Shown: positions 9,327 through 18,710 of the stretch, piece by piece
Layout: each line of letters starts with the position of its first letter
Numbering within the stretch: the first letter of the stretch is position 1
Assembly: GCF_002441655.1 (NCBI RefSeq)
Contig: NZ_JXJU01000001.1
Location: forward strand, 186,001 to 250,000
Direction of reading: 5' to 3'
Origin: Lactococcus fujiensis JCM 16395
Lineage (GTDB): Bacteria; Bacillota; Bacilli; Lactobacillales; Streptococcaceae
DNA length: 64,000 nucleotides
The notes under the pieces: model-generated
Told to the model about the DNA's origin: nothing
Databases searched by the model: none
Seen by the model: the letters and a program-made list of their open reading frames with translations, nothing else
Translations under genes and position numbers: made by a program

Positions 9327-10100
9327 ATGCAAGAGAAAAGTGAAGAATCAATCAATATAGCCGCTATCCTTCAATTACTAAGAAAACGAGTTGCCCTCAT
9401 CATTATTAGTACTTTGGTCGTCACAATCTTTGGTGGAGTATACACATTTTTTATCGCCACCCCTTCTTATACCGCTACGACACAGTTGGTTGCCAAGTTG
9501 TCACAATCAGATTCCTCTGCAGAATATGCAGGTCAAGTCTCTGGCAACATACAGATGACGAATACAATAAACCAAGTCATTGTCAGTCCCGTTATCCTAG
9601 ATCAAGTCGAGACAAATTTGGGTCTTACAAGTGATACTTTTCAGAGTAATGTGACGGCTACAAATCAAACCAATTCCCAGGTTATTACAGTAAGTGTAAA
9701 ATATTCAAATCCTTACACGGCACAAAAAATTGCAGATGAAACGGCTCGGGTTTTTAGCAATGATGCTGCGAAACTTCTAAACATCACAAATGTGAGTATT
9801 CTGGCAGAGGCGAAAGTTGATATGATACCTGTTAGTCCTCGTCCGACTTTGTATATGATCATTTCGGTTCTCGTGGGCTTGCTTATCGGTATTGCTCTGG
9901 CATTCTTGATTGATGCGCTGGATAATAAAGTCAATTCAGAAGGAGATGTTGAGGCTATGGGACTTTCTGTGTTGGGAGCGACACCATTTGCCAGCGAGAG
10001 TGATTTTAATAATAAAGTTGTTGAACCGCTTAATGTAAAAGAAAAAGAGCTCACGACTGCACAGACAAATTTACTTAATAATAATGAGAGGAGGAATTAA
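9327..10100 (+). CDS. epsA: Polysaccharide co-polymerase / kinase activator (Wzd, EpsA type)
   Basis: 257-residue Wzz-domain membrane protein. One transmembrane helix lies at about residues 18-40 (LIIISTLVVTIFGGVYTFF) and a second at about 168-190 (proline-rich SPRPTLYMIISVLVGLL just before and within it), with the extracellular loop between; the C-terminal tail is cytoplasmic. In lactococcal and streptococcal systems this protein sets chain length and activates the partner tyrosine kinase, here the next gene 2 nt downstream. The ribosome site before ATG 9327 is weak. It is the first gene of the locus; the regulators epsR and epsX seen at the head of some lactococcal eps clusters are not here. 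Confidence 0.9.
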   Translation: MQEKSEESINIAAILQLLRKRVALIIISTLVVTIFGGVYTFFIATPSYTATTQLVAKLSQSDSSAEYAGQVSGNIQMTNTINQVIVSPVILDQVETNLGLTSDTFQSNVTATNQTNSQVITVSVKYSNPYTAQKIADETARVFSNDAAKLLNITNVSILAEAKVDMIPVSPRPTLYMIISVLVGLLIGIALAFLIDALDNKVNSEGDVEAMGLSVLGATPFASESDFNNKVVEPLNVKEKELTTAQTNLLNNNERRN

Positions 10101-10102
10101 AT

Positions 10103-10798
10103 ATGTTTAAACGTCATGAAAAAATTGATAATAGTCGCTCACTGATTACAAATCTCAATCCAAAATCGCCGATTTCAGAGCAATATCGAACCATTCGGAC
10201 GACACTTGACTTTAAATTGTCAGACCAAAATTTGACCAGTTTTTTAGTAACTTCCTCTGAAGCAGGTGTAGGTAAGTCAACGACCATCGCCAATCTTGCC
10301 ATTACTTTTGCTCAACAAGGAAAAAAAGTCTTACTGGTCGATGCTGATTTACGTAAACCGTCGGTTCATACCACCTTCAAAATCAACAATCGGATTGGAC
10401 TAACTAATGTCTTAACACATCAAATCAAGGCAAATGAAGCCTTTCAGAAAACAGATTTTTGTAAAGATTTAACGGTCATCTCCTCCGGACCAATTCCACC
10501 AAACCCTGCTGAATTATTGAGTTCAGCAGGAATGAAAAAATTTATTACAGAAATGAGTCAAGAATATGAAGTCATTTTGTTTGATACCCCTCCTTTGAAT
10601 GCCGTGACAGATGCACAAATTATCAGTCGATTGGTTGGTGGTGTTGTACTAGTTGCACGTGCTTACCAAACTCGAAAAGATAACTTAATTAAAGCAAAAA
10701 AGTTGCTTGAACAGATTAATGCCAACATCTTGGGTGTTGTCATCCATGGAATAGAAACGACTGATACGAGTTATTATTACTATTACGGTGCAGAATAA
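10103..10798 (+). CDS. epsB: Cytoplasmic tyrosine-protein kinase (Wze, EpsB type)
   Basis: BY-kinase of 231 residues. Walker A is SSEAGVGKSTT (about residues 50-60), Walker A' VLLVDADLRKP, and Walker B ILFDTPPLNAVTDA. The C-terminus carries a five-tyrosine cluster (YYYYYG), the autophosphorylation site that controls polymer synthesis together with EpsA and the phosphatase EpsC. GAGGAGGAAT supplies the ribosome site. Length and order (A-B-C-D) match the Gram-positive eps/cps regulatory module. Confidence 0.95.
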   Translation: MFKRHEKIDNSRSLITNLNPKSPISEQYRTIRTTLDFKLSDQNLTSFLVTSSEAGVGKSTTIANLAITFAQQGKKVLLVDADLRKPSVHTTFKINNRIGLTNVLTHQIKANEAFQKTDFCKDLTVISSGPIPPNPAELLSSAGMKKFITEMSQEYEVILFDTPPLNAVTDAQIISRLVGGVVLVARAYQTRKDNLIKAKKLLEQINANILGVVIHGIETTDTSYYYYYGAE

Positions 10799-10849
10799 GT
10801 ACCATGTCGATAAATTAAATTCATTTGCGATTAAAAAAGGAGTGAAACC

Positions 10850-11614
10850 TTGATTGATATTCATTGTCACCTCTTACCAGGGATTGATGACGGGGCAAAA
10901 AGTCCGGAAGATACGTTGGTCATGCTGAAATCAGCTGTCACAGAGGGGATAACTACGATTGCCGTTTCGCCACACCATAACCCAGAGTATAATAATGAAC
11001 GGCCATTAATATTGGAAAAAGTCAAAGAAGTCCGCAAAATCGTAAATGAAAATCATTTACCAATTGAGATTTTGCCTGGTCAAGAGGTAAGAATTTATGG
11101 TGATCTGCTTAAGGATTATGTTGCAGATAAATTGGTGACTTCGACAGACAATTCCCATTATATGCTCGTTGAATTTCCAAGTGATCATGCGCCAAGATAT
11201 GCGAAGGAAATGTTTTATGAAATGAAGCTGGAAGGGCTACAGCCGGTATTAGTTCACCCAGAACGAAATACAGGAATTATTGAACAGCCGAATTTACTTT
11301 ATGAATATATCGAGCAAGGGGTGCTTAGTCAAATTACAGCTTCTTCAATTACAGGTCATTTTGGCAAGAAAATACAAAAATTTTCTTTTCAGCTTATTGA
11401 GCATAATTTGACACATTTTATTGCCTCTGATGCACACAACGTTACGTCTCGGGCGTTCAAGATGAAAGAAGCATTTGAGCAAATCAGAGATGAATTCGAT
11501 ACAGAATTGGCAATTTATTATGAGGATAATGCAGAAGCTGTCATTGCTGACAAGATGATTTATCCACAGCCAGCAAGTTCGCTTAAAATAAAAAAGTTTT
11601 TAGGAATATTTTAA
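10850..11614 (+). CDS. epsC: Manganese-dependent protein-tyrosine phosphatase (Wzh, EpsC type)
   Basis: 254-residue PHP-family phosphatase that dephosphorylates the BY-kinase. Metal-binding motifs are DIHCHLLPGIDDG at the N-terminus, SPHHNPEY, VHPERN and ASDAHN. The start codon is TTG at 10850, preceded by AAAGGAG; the protein begins at the PHP motif as in other family members, which fixes the start. It completes the epsABC regulatory module. Confidence 0.95.
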   Translation: MIDIHCHLLPGIDDGAKSPEDTLVMLKSAVTEGITTIAVSPHHNPEYNNERPLILEKVKEVRKIVNENHLPIEILPGQEVRIYGDLLKDYVADKLVTSTDNSHYMLVEFPSDHAPRYAKEMFYEMKLEGLQPVLVHPERNTGIIEQPNLLYEYIEQGVLSQITASSITGHFGKKIQKFSFQLIEHNLTHFIASDAHNVTSRAFKMKEAFEQIRDEFDTELAIYYEDNAEAVIADKMIYPQPASSLKIKKFLGIF

Positions 11615-11641
11615 AAAAGAATAGAAGGGGAGGATAGTGAC

Positions 11642-12325
11642 ATGCAAACAGAGGAACAATATTTAAGCATTTTAAAATCAAAGAATCTTGTCCCCTTCAA
11701 AGCTTTTTCTAAATCAGAACGGCTCGTAAAACGGAGCATTGACCTCATTGGAGGAACGTTTGGTCTCATGTTGTTTTGCATCGCCTTTTTACTTCTTTTT
11801 ATCCCCTACCATTTGGATAAAGGAAAAGATGACGGACCCATGCTCTATCGTCAAAAACGGTATGGAAATGAAGGGCATATTTTTTACATATGGAAATTTA
11901 GAACGATGATCAATGGTGCAGAGCACTATTTTGATAAGCATCTTGATATTGGAAAAGTTTATCATGAAAATGGGAATAAATTAGAACACGATCCAAGGCT
12001 CACTAAAATTGGTGGTTTTATTCGACATTATTCCATTGACGAATTACCACAATTCATCAATGTCCTCCACGGAGAAATGAGCCTTGTTGGTCCAAGACCC
12101 ATTTTGTTGTTTGAAGATGTCGAATATGGCAACCGGTTGCCATATCTTTTAATGTGTAAGCCAGGAATAACCGGCTATTGGACGACCCATGGCAGAAGTA
12201 AAGTCCTTTTTCCAGAACGTGCCGACCTCGAACTCTTTTACATCCAAAAACTTAGCACCAGCTTTGACTTGAAGCTTATTGGTGAAACGATTTTTCAGAT
12301 TATTCAGGGAAAGGACGCTTTTTGA
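11642..12325 (+). CDS. epsD: Undecaprenyl-phosphate sugar-1-phosphate transferase (priming enzyme, EpsD type)
   Basis: 227 residues, the catalytic core of the bacterial sugar transferase family (PF02397). After one hydrophobic segment (about 33-58) the conserved YRQKRYG, WKFRTM, DPRLTKIGGFIR, SIDELPQF and SLVGPRP motifs follow in order. It transfers the first hexose-1-phosphate to the lipid carrier and so starts the repeat unit; lactococcal EpsD homologues use UDP-glucose, but the donor here is not shown by sequence. Its TGA stop overlaps the ATG of the next gene (TGATG). Confidence 0.93.
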   Translation: MQTEEQYLSILKSKNLVPFKAFSKSERLVKRSIDLIGGTFGLMLFCIAFLLLFIPYHLDKGKDDGPMLYRQKRYGNEGHIFYIWKFRTMINGAEHYFDKHLDIGKVYHENGNKLEHDPRLTKIGGFIRHYSIDELPQFINVLHGEMSLVGPRPILLFEDVEYGNRLPYLLMCKPGITGYWTTHGRSKVLFPERADLELFYIQKLSTSFDLKLIGETIFQIIQGKDAF

Positions 12326-13491
12326 TGACGAAAGATAAGAAGGCGTTTTTAATCCACTACGATGGCTATTATGACTTACGCTTGAAATTTGTTGAAGAAA
12401 ATCTAACTAAAAATGGATACGATGTTTCACTAATATTTTCAGACTTTGATCACTTTTCAAAATCACGAAAGTCATATATGAATAAGAATTTGAAATTAAT
12501 CCATGTCCCTAGCTACAACAAAAACATTTCTGTAAAACGTATTTTTTCTTATCTATCATTTACACACCAAGTATTAAAAATGATTAATGAAGAGAAGCCA
12601 AACCTTATTTATGCCATCATTCCCCCAAATACATTGGTCAAAAGTTTAGCAGCTTATAAAATAAAGGATAAAAATGTACAGCTTATCTTTGACATTTTTG
12701 ACTTGTACCCTGAACAAATGCCAAGGTTATCTCATTCAATTTTGGCGGACCAATGGAAAAAATTGCGTAACAATTACCTGGGTAGTGCAGACTTTGTACT
12801 TTTGGAGTGTAAGTATTATCAAAATATTCTTAAAGCTCATCTTTTAGAAAATCAAAACGCCGTTTTATATTTAAACAAACCGATGATTAAAGAACACTAT
12901 CAATTTGAATGGAATGAAAACCTGATAAATTTTGCTTATTTAGGTTCAATTAATCATCACATTGACATGAATAAACTATGTCTCCTGCTTGAAAAGATAA
13001 ACCAGCTCAAACCAGTCTTGCTCCATATTATTGGTGATGGCGAGAATACAGATGTTTTGATGAGGCAACTTCAAGAAGCCAACATTGCTTACGTCAATTA
13101 CGGAAAACTATTTGATTTCGAGAAGAAAAAACAGATTCTTCAAAAATGTCAATACGGCTTAAATATTTACCGAGAAAACCTTGGAATCGGACTAACGATG
13201 AAATCTATTGACTATTTTCAGATTGGTCTTCCATTTATCAATTGTGGAATTTATGACACAGGTGCCATATTTCTTAGTCGACAAGATTCTTTAATTCATT
13301 TATTTGAGGTTGAAACGGAGCAAGATATGAACCTTTTAGCCGATCGAATTTCTACAATCAATAAAGAAGAGTGGTTCCGACTTCATGAGGAAATTTCAGA
13401 TATATTTATAGATAATTTTTCTGATGAGAGATATCAAATTCAATTAGAAAATATTATGGAAAAGATTACCGATGGTTTTATTAAAGTGTAA
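12325..13491 (+). CDS. Glycosyltransferase, GT4-like (GT-B fold)
   Basis: 388 residues. The N-terminal half looks like a Rossmann acceptor domain (AFLIHYDGYYDLRL, NLIYAIIPPNTLVKS, FDIFDLYPEQMP), and the C-terminal half has LHIIGDGENTD and the donor-site stretch KSIDYFQIGLPFI typical of GT-B enzymes. It probably adds the second sugar to the lipid-linked primer, but donor and linkage cannot be read from sequence. ATG 12325 overlaps the epsD stop, giving translational coupling. From here on the genes become visibly richer in A and T than the epsABCD module. Confidence 0.75.
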   Translation: MTKDKKAFLIHYDGYYDLRLKFVEENLTKNGYDVSLIFSDFDHFSKSRKSYMNKNLKLIHVPSYNKNISVKRIFSYLSFTHQVLKMINEEKPNLIYAIIPPNTLVKSLAAYKIKDKNVQLIFDIFDLYPEQMPRLSHSILADQWKKLRNNYLGSADFVLLECKYYQNILKAHLLENQNAVLYLNKPMIKEHYQFEWNENLINFAYLGSINHHIDMNKLCLLLEKINQLKPVLLHIIGDGENTDVLMRQLQEANIAYVNYGKLFDFEKKKQILQKCQYGLNIYRENLGIGLTMKSIDYFQIGLPFINCGIYDTGAIFLSRQDSLIHLFEVETEQDMNLLADRISTINKEEWFRLHEEISDIFIDNFSDERYQIQLENIMEKITDGFIKV

Positions 13492-13517
13492 TAAATTGAC
13501 TGTCAAGAGGAGTGGGG

Positions 13518-14660
13518 ATGTTCCCTTATATTATTTGTTTTGCATTTGCTTTATTTTTTTCAGCACTGTCAGAAAAATATTATCGGCTAAAGAATAAATT
13601 TGTTTACCTTTTTTTTGCCTCGGCTGCTGTGCTTTCAATGTCAATTCTAGCAGGGATAAGGGACTTAAATATTGGAGGTGATTTGTCTGTTTATGGTATT
13701 AAAGTATTTACAGAAGCCTATTCATCCTTGAATATTAGCCAACTTTTTACATTAGAACCCTCTACAGAGTTTGGATATTTGACACTGAATTACTTAATTT
13801 CAAGAATCACGTCGAATATGAATGTTTTTCTTTTTATTTTTGGATTATTAACTTACGGGATTACTTATATTGCATTGGTTAACTTCAGAAAATATAGTAA
13901 TGTCACGCTTTCATTATTTACATATTTAATGTTATTTTATGAGTTAACGTTCAACCTCCTCAGACAAGGATTTGCTTGCACTCTAGTTTTTTTCGCTATC
14001 TCATTATATTTAAAAGGTAAAAAAAAGCTATGCCTCATGCTATTAATACTCTCAGTTACATTTCATGCGACGGCAATTTTGGGATTTGTTGTGTTGTTCA
14101 TTGTCGTGTGGTTGCAAAAGGAGCCTCACCATTTAAAAACCAAGTTAATAATCATTTTTTTATTTTTATTCGTTATGATTACGGTATTTTCCCCAATGAT
14201 TATTGAATTTTTGATAAATAATAATCTTATAGCAGACAAATATACAGTCTACACAATGAATCAGTCAGGTAATACTTTGGGTGGAATTAGTATCACAAAC
14301 TTATACCGTTTAATCTTCATTGTCCCTTTTATTCTTATGTGGCATAAGATAGAGAATAATAAAGTACTTATCTTTTTATTTATGACTGCCATGATTGACT
14401 TTCTATTTCTATTTATTGGAGGGACAGCCGGACAAGTAATGGTTCGATTAGCCTATTTTTTCTCGTGGTTTAATATCATTGGCTATTTAGCGCCCATACG
14501 TATTATCTCTGATCGATCAAGCCGTAATGTCTGGAAAATAATCTTGATTTTTACCTTATGTATTGTCTTTATTAATGTTACTTTAAAAGCAAATACCAAT
14601 ATTCCAGATAGTGCTGCTTATTATCCCTACACTTCAACGCTATTGAATATTCGTAAGTAA
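13518..14660 (+). CDS. EpsG-family polysaccharide polymerase (Wzy)
   Basis: 380-residue multi-pass membrane protein; about ten hydrophobic segments. It has the EpsG-family signature near the N-terminus, AGIRDLNIGGDLSVYG, and a central NLLRQGFA segment followed by LSVTFHATAILGF; both are characteristic of EpsG-type polymerases, which join repeat units on the outer face of the membrane. ATG 13518 is preferred because AGAGGAG lies 6-7 nt upstream; an in-frame GTG at 13512 overlaps that site. It is the only polymerase candidate in the cluster. Confidence 0.85.
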   Translation: MFPYIICFAFALFFSALSEKYYRLKNKFVYLFFASAAVLSMSILAGIRDLNIGGDLSVYGIKVFTEAYSSLNISQLFTLEPSTEFGYLTLNYLISRITSNMNVFLFIFGLLTYGITYIALVNFRKYSNVTLSLFTYLMLFYELTFNLLRQGFACTLVFFAISLYLKGKKKLCLMLLILSVTFHATAILGFVVLFIVVWLQKEPHHLKTKLIIIFLFLFVMITVFSPMIIEFLINNNLIADKYTVYTMNQSGNTLGGISITNLYRLIFIVPFILMWHKIENNKVLIFLFMTAMIDFLFLFIGGTAGQVMVRLAYFFSWFNIIGYLAPIRIISDRSSRNVWKIILIFTLCIVFINVTLKANTNIPDSAAYYPYTSTLLNIRK

Positions 14661-14675
14661 ATCGGAGTTAAATAA

Positions 14676-15584
14676 ATGTTACAAAAAGTCAAAGCAAGTG
14701 TTAAAAAAATTATTTTTTTTGACCTTCATCGTTGGATAAACTCTAAAAACTTAGCAAAGAAAACCCCCAGTGATTTCAAAAATTATTTATCAGCCGCTTT
14801 AATGATAAAAAATGAAGCTGAGTATCTTCCAGAATGGTTAGAATATCACCTATTAGTGGGAGTTGATAAATTTTATATTTATGATAATGATTCAACAGAT
14901 CGATTGAAAGATGTCTTGAGACCCTACATTGAAGCAGGAATTGCTGAATATATTTATTATCCCAAAAAACAAAGTCAGACCTACATGTGCAATGATGCAA
15001 TTAAAAAAGCTCAAGATGAGACCTACTGGCTTGCGATCATTGATACAGATGAATTTATCGTACCAAAAAATGGACTCAAAATTAGCGAAATTTTGAAAAA
15101 TTATGAATCATACCCTGGGGTTGAACTAAACTGGTTGCTTTATGGCGACAGTGGGCAGACTAAAAAAACGGAAGGCTTAATTATTGAACGTTTTACGCAC
15201 CATGCCAAATTAGATGAACCTCGTAATCGACATGTCAAAACAATAAGTAACCCTCGCAAGGTCGCATACATCCCTAGCCCGCATAATGCAGTCTATTTCA
15301 ATAAGCAACGGAGTGTGAATACAGCTAAAGTTGAAAACAAGCTTCCTTTTTTGAAGCGAGTGGCTTGTTTTGACCAAATGTATATTGCGCACTACTTTAC
15401 GAGGAGCCGTGAGGAATACTTTAAACGAAGAAAACAAGGCCCTGCAACTCAGGGAGCAAATTTATATGGAAGTGAAGAAATATACCGTCTGCAAAATAAA
15501 AATGACATCGAAGATTTGATAATGGAAAAATATGTTTCAATAATCAAGACAAACATCGCACTCAGAATGGACAATAATAAATGA
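14676..15584 (+). CDS. Glycosyltransferase family 92 protein
   Basis: 302 residues, GT-A fold of the GT92 (DUF23-like) type. Motifs seen: AALMIKNEAEYLPEWLEYH near residue 40, FYIYDNDSTD, the metal-binding IDTDEF and a late FDQMYIAHYFTRS with basic EEYFKRRKQG. GT92 enzymes in animals are galactosyltransferases; bacterial members occur in polysaccharide loci with mostly unproven donors. The stop is one base from the next ATG. No signal or membrane segment. Confidence 0.82.
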   Translation: MLQKVKASVKKIIFFDLHRWINSKNLAKKTPSDFKNYLSAALMIKNEAEYLPEWLEYHLLVGVDKFYIYDNDSTDRLKDVLRPYIEAGIAEYIYYPKKQSQTYMCNDAIKKAQDETYWLAIIDTDEFIVPKNGLKISEILKNYESYPGVELNWLLYGDSGQTKKTEGLIIERFTHHAKLDEPRNRHVKTISNPRKVAYIPSPHNAVYFNKQRSVNTAKVENKLPFLKRVACFDQMYIAHYFTRSREEYFKRRKQGPATQGANLYGSEEIYRLQNKNDIEDLIMEKYVSIIKTNIALRMDNNK

Positions 15585-15585
15585 A

Positions 15586-16710
15586 ATGAAAAAGATAGTA
15601 TTAATTAGCTCTTTTTATTATCCCACTGTACTAGGCGGCAGTGAATTAACTACAAAAGATAGGGGGGAAGTTCTCCAGCAACTTGGTTATGATGTCACAG
15701 TAATTACAACAAAAGAAAAAGCTCAAAATGTAACAAATGAAATAATCAATGGCGTAAAGATAATCAGATTACCAGTAAAATCAATTTACTGGTCAGGAGA
15801 TAAAAAAATTCATACGCCACTTCAAAAACTAATCAAAAAAATTTATGAAATCTATTCCCATCAGCCATTGCACGATATTGAAAAAATGATCCATGAAATA
15901 GAACCGGATTTGATTATTATGCATAGTATCTGCATGGGATTTGGAACTGCAATTTATGAGCTAGCTAAAAACTATCGAGTGATTCAAATTCTACATGATA
16001 ATCAGGTCATGAATCCAACTTGGAATAAATACTTCAATTTTATTTTTGCTAGGATAAATCGAAAGCGATCAAAATTAATTAAAGAAATTAGTCCTGTTTC
16101 CGTATTTCTTGGAGAAGATTATCAAAATGCAGGCTTTTTCCCTAATGCGGAAGTAAATCCCATATTTAATGTGGTCAATGCCCCAGCACTTGCCAAGAAA
16201 GAAGAGAAACCAAGAGGTAGGAAATTAAAAATTGGCTTTTTTGGAACATTAGCAAGACATAAAGGAATTTATGAATTTATAGATTCTATCTCACTATGTC
16301 CAGAGATTATTGAAAAGGTTTATATCGTTGGTGAAGATATCGAAGGTATCCGTTCAAAACATCAAACTGATTTAATCCTATTTACAGGAAAAGTAGCACT
16401 TGACGAAGTATACAAGCTAATGTCAGAAGTTGACGTCATCGTTATGCCCTCAATATTCAAAGAACCCTTTGGACGGGTCATTATCGAAGCTTACCGTGAA
16501 CGTGCAATAGTGATAAGTTCAAATCGAGGAGAGTTGCCCAACCTAAATATTGACAAAAATCTCATTCTTGAGGAGATCACTGCTGAAGAGATCGCATCAA
16601 AAATCAACTTGGTCTATTCCAATGATTATTCCTTAGGGAAATATGAGATTTACTCTAATCAATTTAAAGATAACCGTGACTTAGCCATTCAAGCTATAGA
16701 GAGAGAATAA
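15586..16710 (+). CDS. Glycosyltransferase family 4 protein
   Basis: 374 residues with classic GT4 organisation: N-terminal SFYYPTVLGGSELTTKD acceptor-domain loop, GFFGTLARHKGIYEFIDS linker strand, and donor-site PSIFKEPFGRVIIEAYRER (EX7E motif). It uses a nucleotide-sugar donor, identity unknown. Start at ATG 15586, one base after the previous stop, without a clear ribosome site of its own, suggesting coupling to the GT92 gene. Confidence 0.88.
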   Translation: MKKIVLISSFYYPTVLGGSELTTKDRGEVLQQLGYDVTVITTKEKAQNVTNEIINGVKIIRLPVKSIYWSGDKKIHTPLQKLIKKIYEIYSHQPLHDIEKMIHEIEPDLIIMHSICMGFGTAIYELAKNYRVIQILHDNQVMNPTWNKYFNFIFARINRKRSKLIKEISPVSVFLGEDYQNAGFFPNAEVNPIFNVVNAPALAKKEEKPRGRKLKIGFFGTLARHKGIYEFIDSISLCPEIIEKVYIVGEDIEGIRSKHQTDLILFTGKVALDEVYKLMSEVDVIVMPSIFKEPFGRVIIEAYRERAIVISSNRGELPNLNIDKNLILEEITAEEIASKINLVYSNDYSLGKYEIYSNQFKDNRDLAIQAIERE

Positions 16711-16711
16711 A

Positions 16712-17698
16712 TTGAAAAAAGTTGGAATTCTATTAGCAACTTACAGACCAAATGATCGCTATTTAATAGAATTGTTGAAAAGTATCAATAACCAAACTTA
16801 CAAAAATATTGAACTCTTTGTTTGTGATGATTCTGCGAGTCCTGAAATTAGTTCTCATATTTTAGATATGCTAAATAAATTCATAAGAAAGTTTCATTTT
16901 GAATTTGACAAGAACGAAGTTAATGAAGGATCTAATAAAACATTTGAAAAGTTAACCCAACAATCAAACGCAGATTATCTGGCCTTTTGTGATCAAGATG
17001 ATATTTGGGAAATTGATAAAATTGAACATTTAGTAAAGACGATTGAAATCCAAAAGGCAGTCCTCTGCTATAGTGACCTATCGGTGATTAATTCCGATAA
17101 CAAGCTTATCTTTTCAAGTTTTAGAAAGATAAAAAAGAGGGCTGTTCCGATTTTTGGAGATGACTGTTTTAAGTATTTATTATCTCGTAGTTCAGTGACA
17201 GGATGCACAATACTTGTGAAAAGTAAAATTGCATGTGAAGCGCTACCTTTTTTTGACGGTTTTAACGTTCACGATCAGTGGTTGGCATTTTATGCGTCCT
17301 CCAAAGGAAGAATTGCTTATGTTGCTCTCCCTTTGGTTCGTTATAGGATACACAAGGGAAATCAAATTGGCGCGAACATTTTTGACGGAATTACTTCAAA
17401 GAAAGATTATATCAAAAACAGACTAGCAAAAGAAGTACAGAAATGTGATGGATTGTTGATTAATTATCATTTTACAAAAGCGCAGATAGCAACAATCAAA
17501 GATTATCAATTTCAGATAGTAAACAGAATGAATTTCATGAACAAGCGATCTCTTAAGGGGGGCATAAATATGATTGAGATTATTAAAGAAGACCCTGAAC
17601 TCATTATCTTTGAATTCTTGATTGGGATTGCTCCAAATAAAATAAATGAGATGATTTTTAAGAAGTTACACCATAGAAGAATCGGAAAAAATGACTAA
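16712..17698 (+). CDS. Glycosyltransferase family 2 protein
   Basis: 328 residues; GT-A fold with GILLATYRPNDRYLIELLKS at the N-terminus, nucleotide-binding NEGSNKTFEKL, and the metal-binding FCDQDDIWE (DXD variant DQDD). Similar to rhamnosyl/galactosyl transferases of the WcaA type; donor undetermined. TTG start at 16712 directly after the previous stop; the last 8 nt overlap the next gene. Confidence 0.85.
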   Translation: MKKVGILLATYRPNDRYLIELLKSINNQTYKNIELFVCDDSASPEISSHILDMLNKFIRKFHFEFDKNEVNEGSNKTFEKLTQQSNADYLAFCDQDDIWEIDKIEHLVKTIEIQKAVLCYSDLSVINSDNKLIFSSFRKIKKRAVPIFGDDCFKYLLSRSSVTGCTILVKSKIACEALPFFDGFNVHDQWLAFYASSKGRIAYVALPLVRYRIHKGNQIGANIFDGITSKKDYIKNRLAKEVQKCDGLLINYHFTKAQIATIKDYQFQIVNRMNFMNKRSLKGGINMIEIIKEDPELIIFEFLIGIAPNKINEMIFKKLHHRRIGKND

Positions 17699-18710
17699 AA
17701 AAATAATCGTCCGTGTGGTTGGACGTTTAGGCAATCAAATGTATCGATATTGTTTTGCTAGAATTTTACAAGAGGAGGTTAAAGGAGAACTTTTTCTTGA
17801 CTTTTTTGATGTAGAAAAGCATCCAGATGCACCCTTTGATGGTTGGGTTGATCAATTAGAAAAATTCAATACACGATATACAAAAATTCACAATTCTTCA
17901 TATTCAAAAGTAGAACGAATAAAAAAAAGATTTTTCCCACCAAAAGGTTTGGACATAAAACAACAAATTTTATATTTTTTTCATCGATGTATTATTGAAA
18001 TAATATATGGAAAATATGATAATCTGTCATTCAATGAACTTCCGACAACATGGAAAAGATATGCAGAATATTTGTCCAAAAATGGCCTCAATATTTTTCC
18101 AAAAACGACAGGTACGAAGATATTCCCGACAAAAAAAGAGACCATTTATCTTGACAGTCATTTTGGCAATGCATCCTATTTTACAAACTACAATGTTTGG
18201 TTGAATGAAGATTTTGTGAACCCGTTATGCATTAGAGATAATAACATTTCATTTTATCAAACAATATTAAATACCGAAAGTGTTTGCGTGACGATTCGGA
18301 GAGGCGATTTTTTATCAAAAGATTATAAAGATTCGTTTTTCGAGTGTGGGGATCGTTACTTTGCCGAGGGAATAAAAATGATAAAAGAAAAAATTGAACA
18401 CCCTGTATTTTTCTTTTTTTCAGATGATTTAGACTATGCCTCCACGTTTGCTCAGCATACTCTGAGGGATAATGAAATTTATTTTATTGAGCAATCGGAC
18501 AACTCGGTTGTTGAAAAAGTAACTTTGATGAGTTCCTGTAAACACTTTATTATTTCGAACTCCACCTTTTCATGGTGGGTTCAATATTTAGGGAACAGTT
18601 CAAATAAAATCGTTGTAGCGCCAGAACATTGGTATGTTCATCGAATACAAAGCCACGCTCTAATTGAAGAGGAATCTTGGATTAGAGTACCTGACAAATT
18701 TTTAGATTGA
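17691..18710 (+). CDS. Glycosyltransferase family 11 protein (alpha-1,2-fucosyltransferase type)
   Basis: 339 residues. GT11 motifs are clear: GRLGNQMYRYCFA at the N-terminus (motif for the family), VTIRRGDF (HXRRXD-like, here TIRRGDF), FFFSDDLDYA, and SNSTFSWWVQYLG near the C-terminus. Characterised members transfer L-fucose from GDP-fucose in alpha-1,2 linkage; related proteins may use other donors. No GDP-fucose synthesis genes (gmd, fcl) are in this window, so the donor is unproven. It overlaps the preceding GT2 gene by 8 nt. GT11 is an unusual member for a lactococcal exopolysaccharide locus. Confidence 0.85.
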   Translation: MTKKIIVRVVGRLGNQMYRYCFARILQEEVKGELFLDFFDVEKHPDAPFDGWVDQLEKFNTRYTKIHNSSYSKVERIKKRFFPPKGLDIKQQILYFFHRCIIEIIYGKYDNLSFNELPTTWKRYAEYLSKNGLNIFPKTTGTKIFPTKKETIYLDSHFGNASYFTNYNVWLNEDFVNPLCIRDNNISFYQTILNTESVCVTIRRGDFLSKDYKDSFFECGDRYFAEGIKMIKEKIEHPVFFFFSDDLDYASTFAQHTLRDNEIYFIEQSDNSVVEKVTLMSSCKHFIISNSTFSWWVQYLGNSSNKIVVAPEHWYVHRIQSHALIEEESWIRVPDKFLD

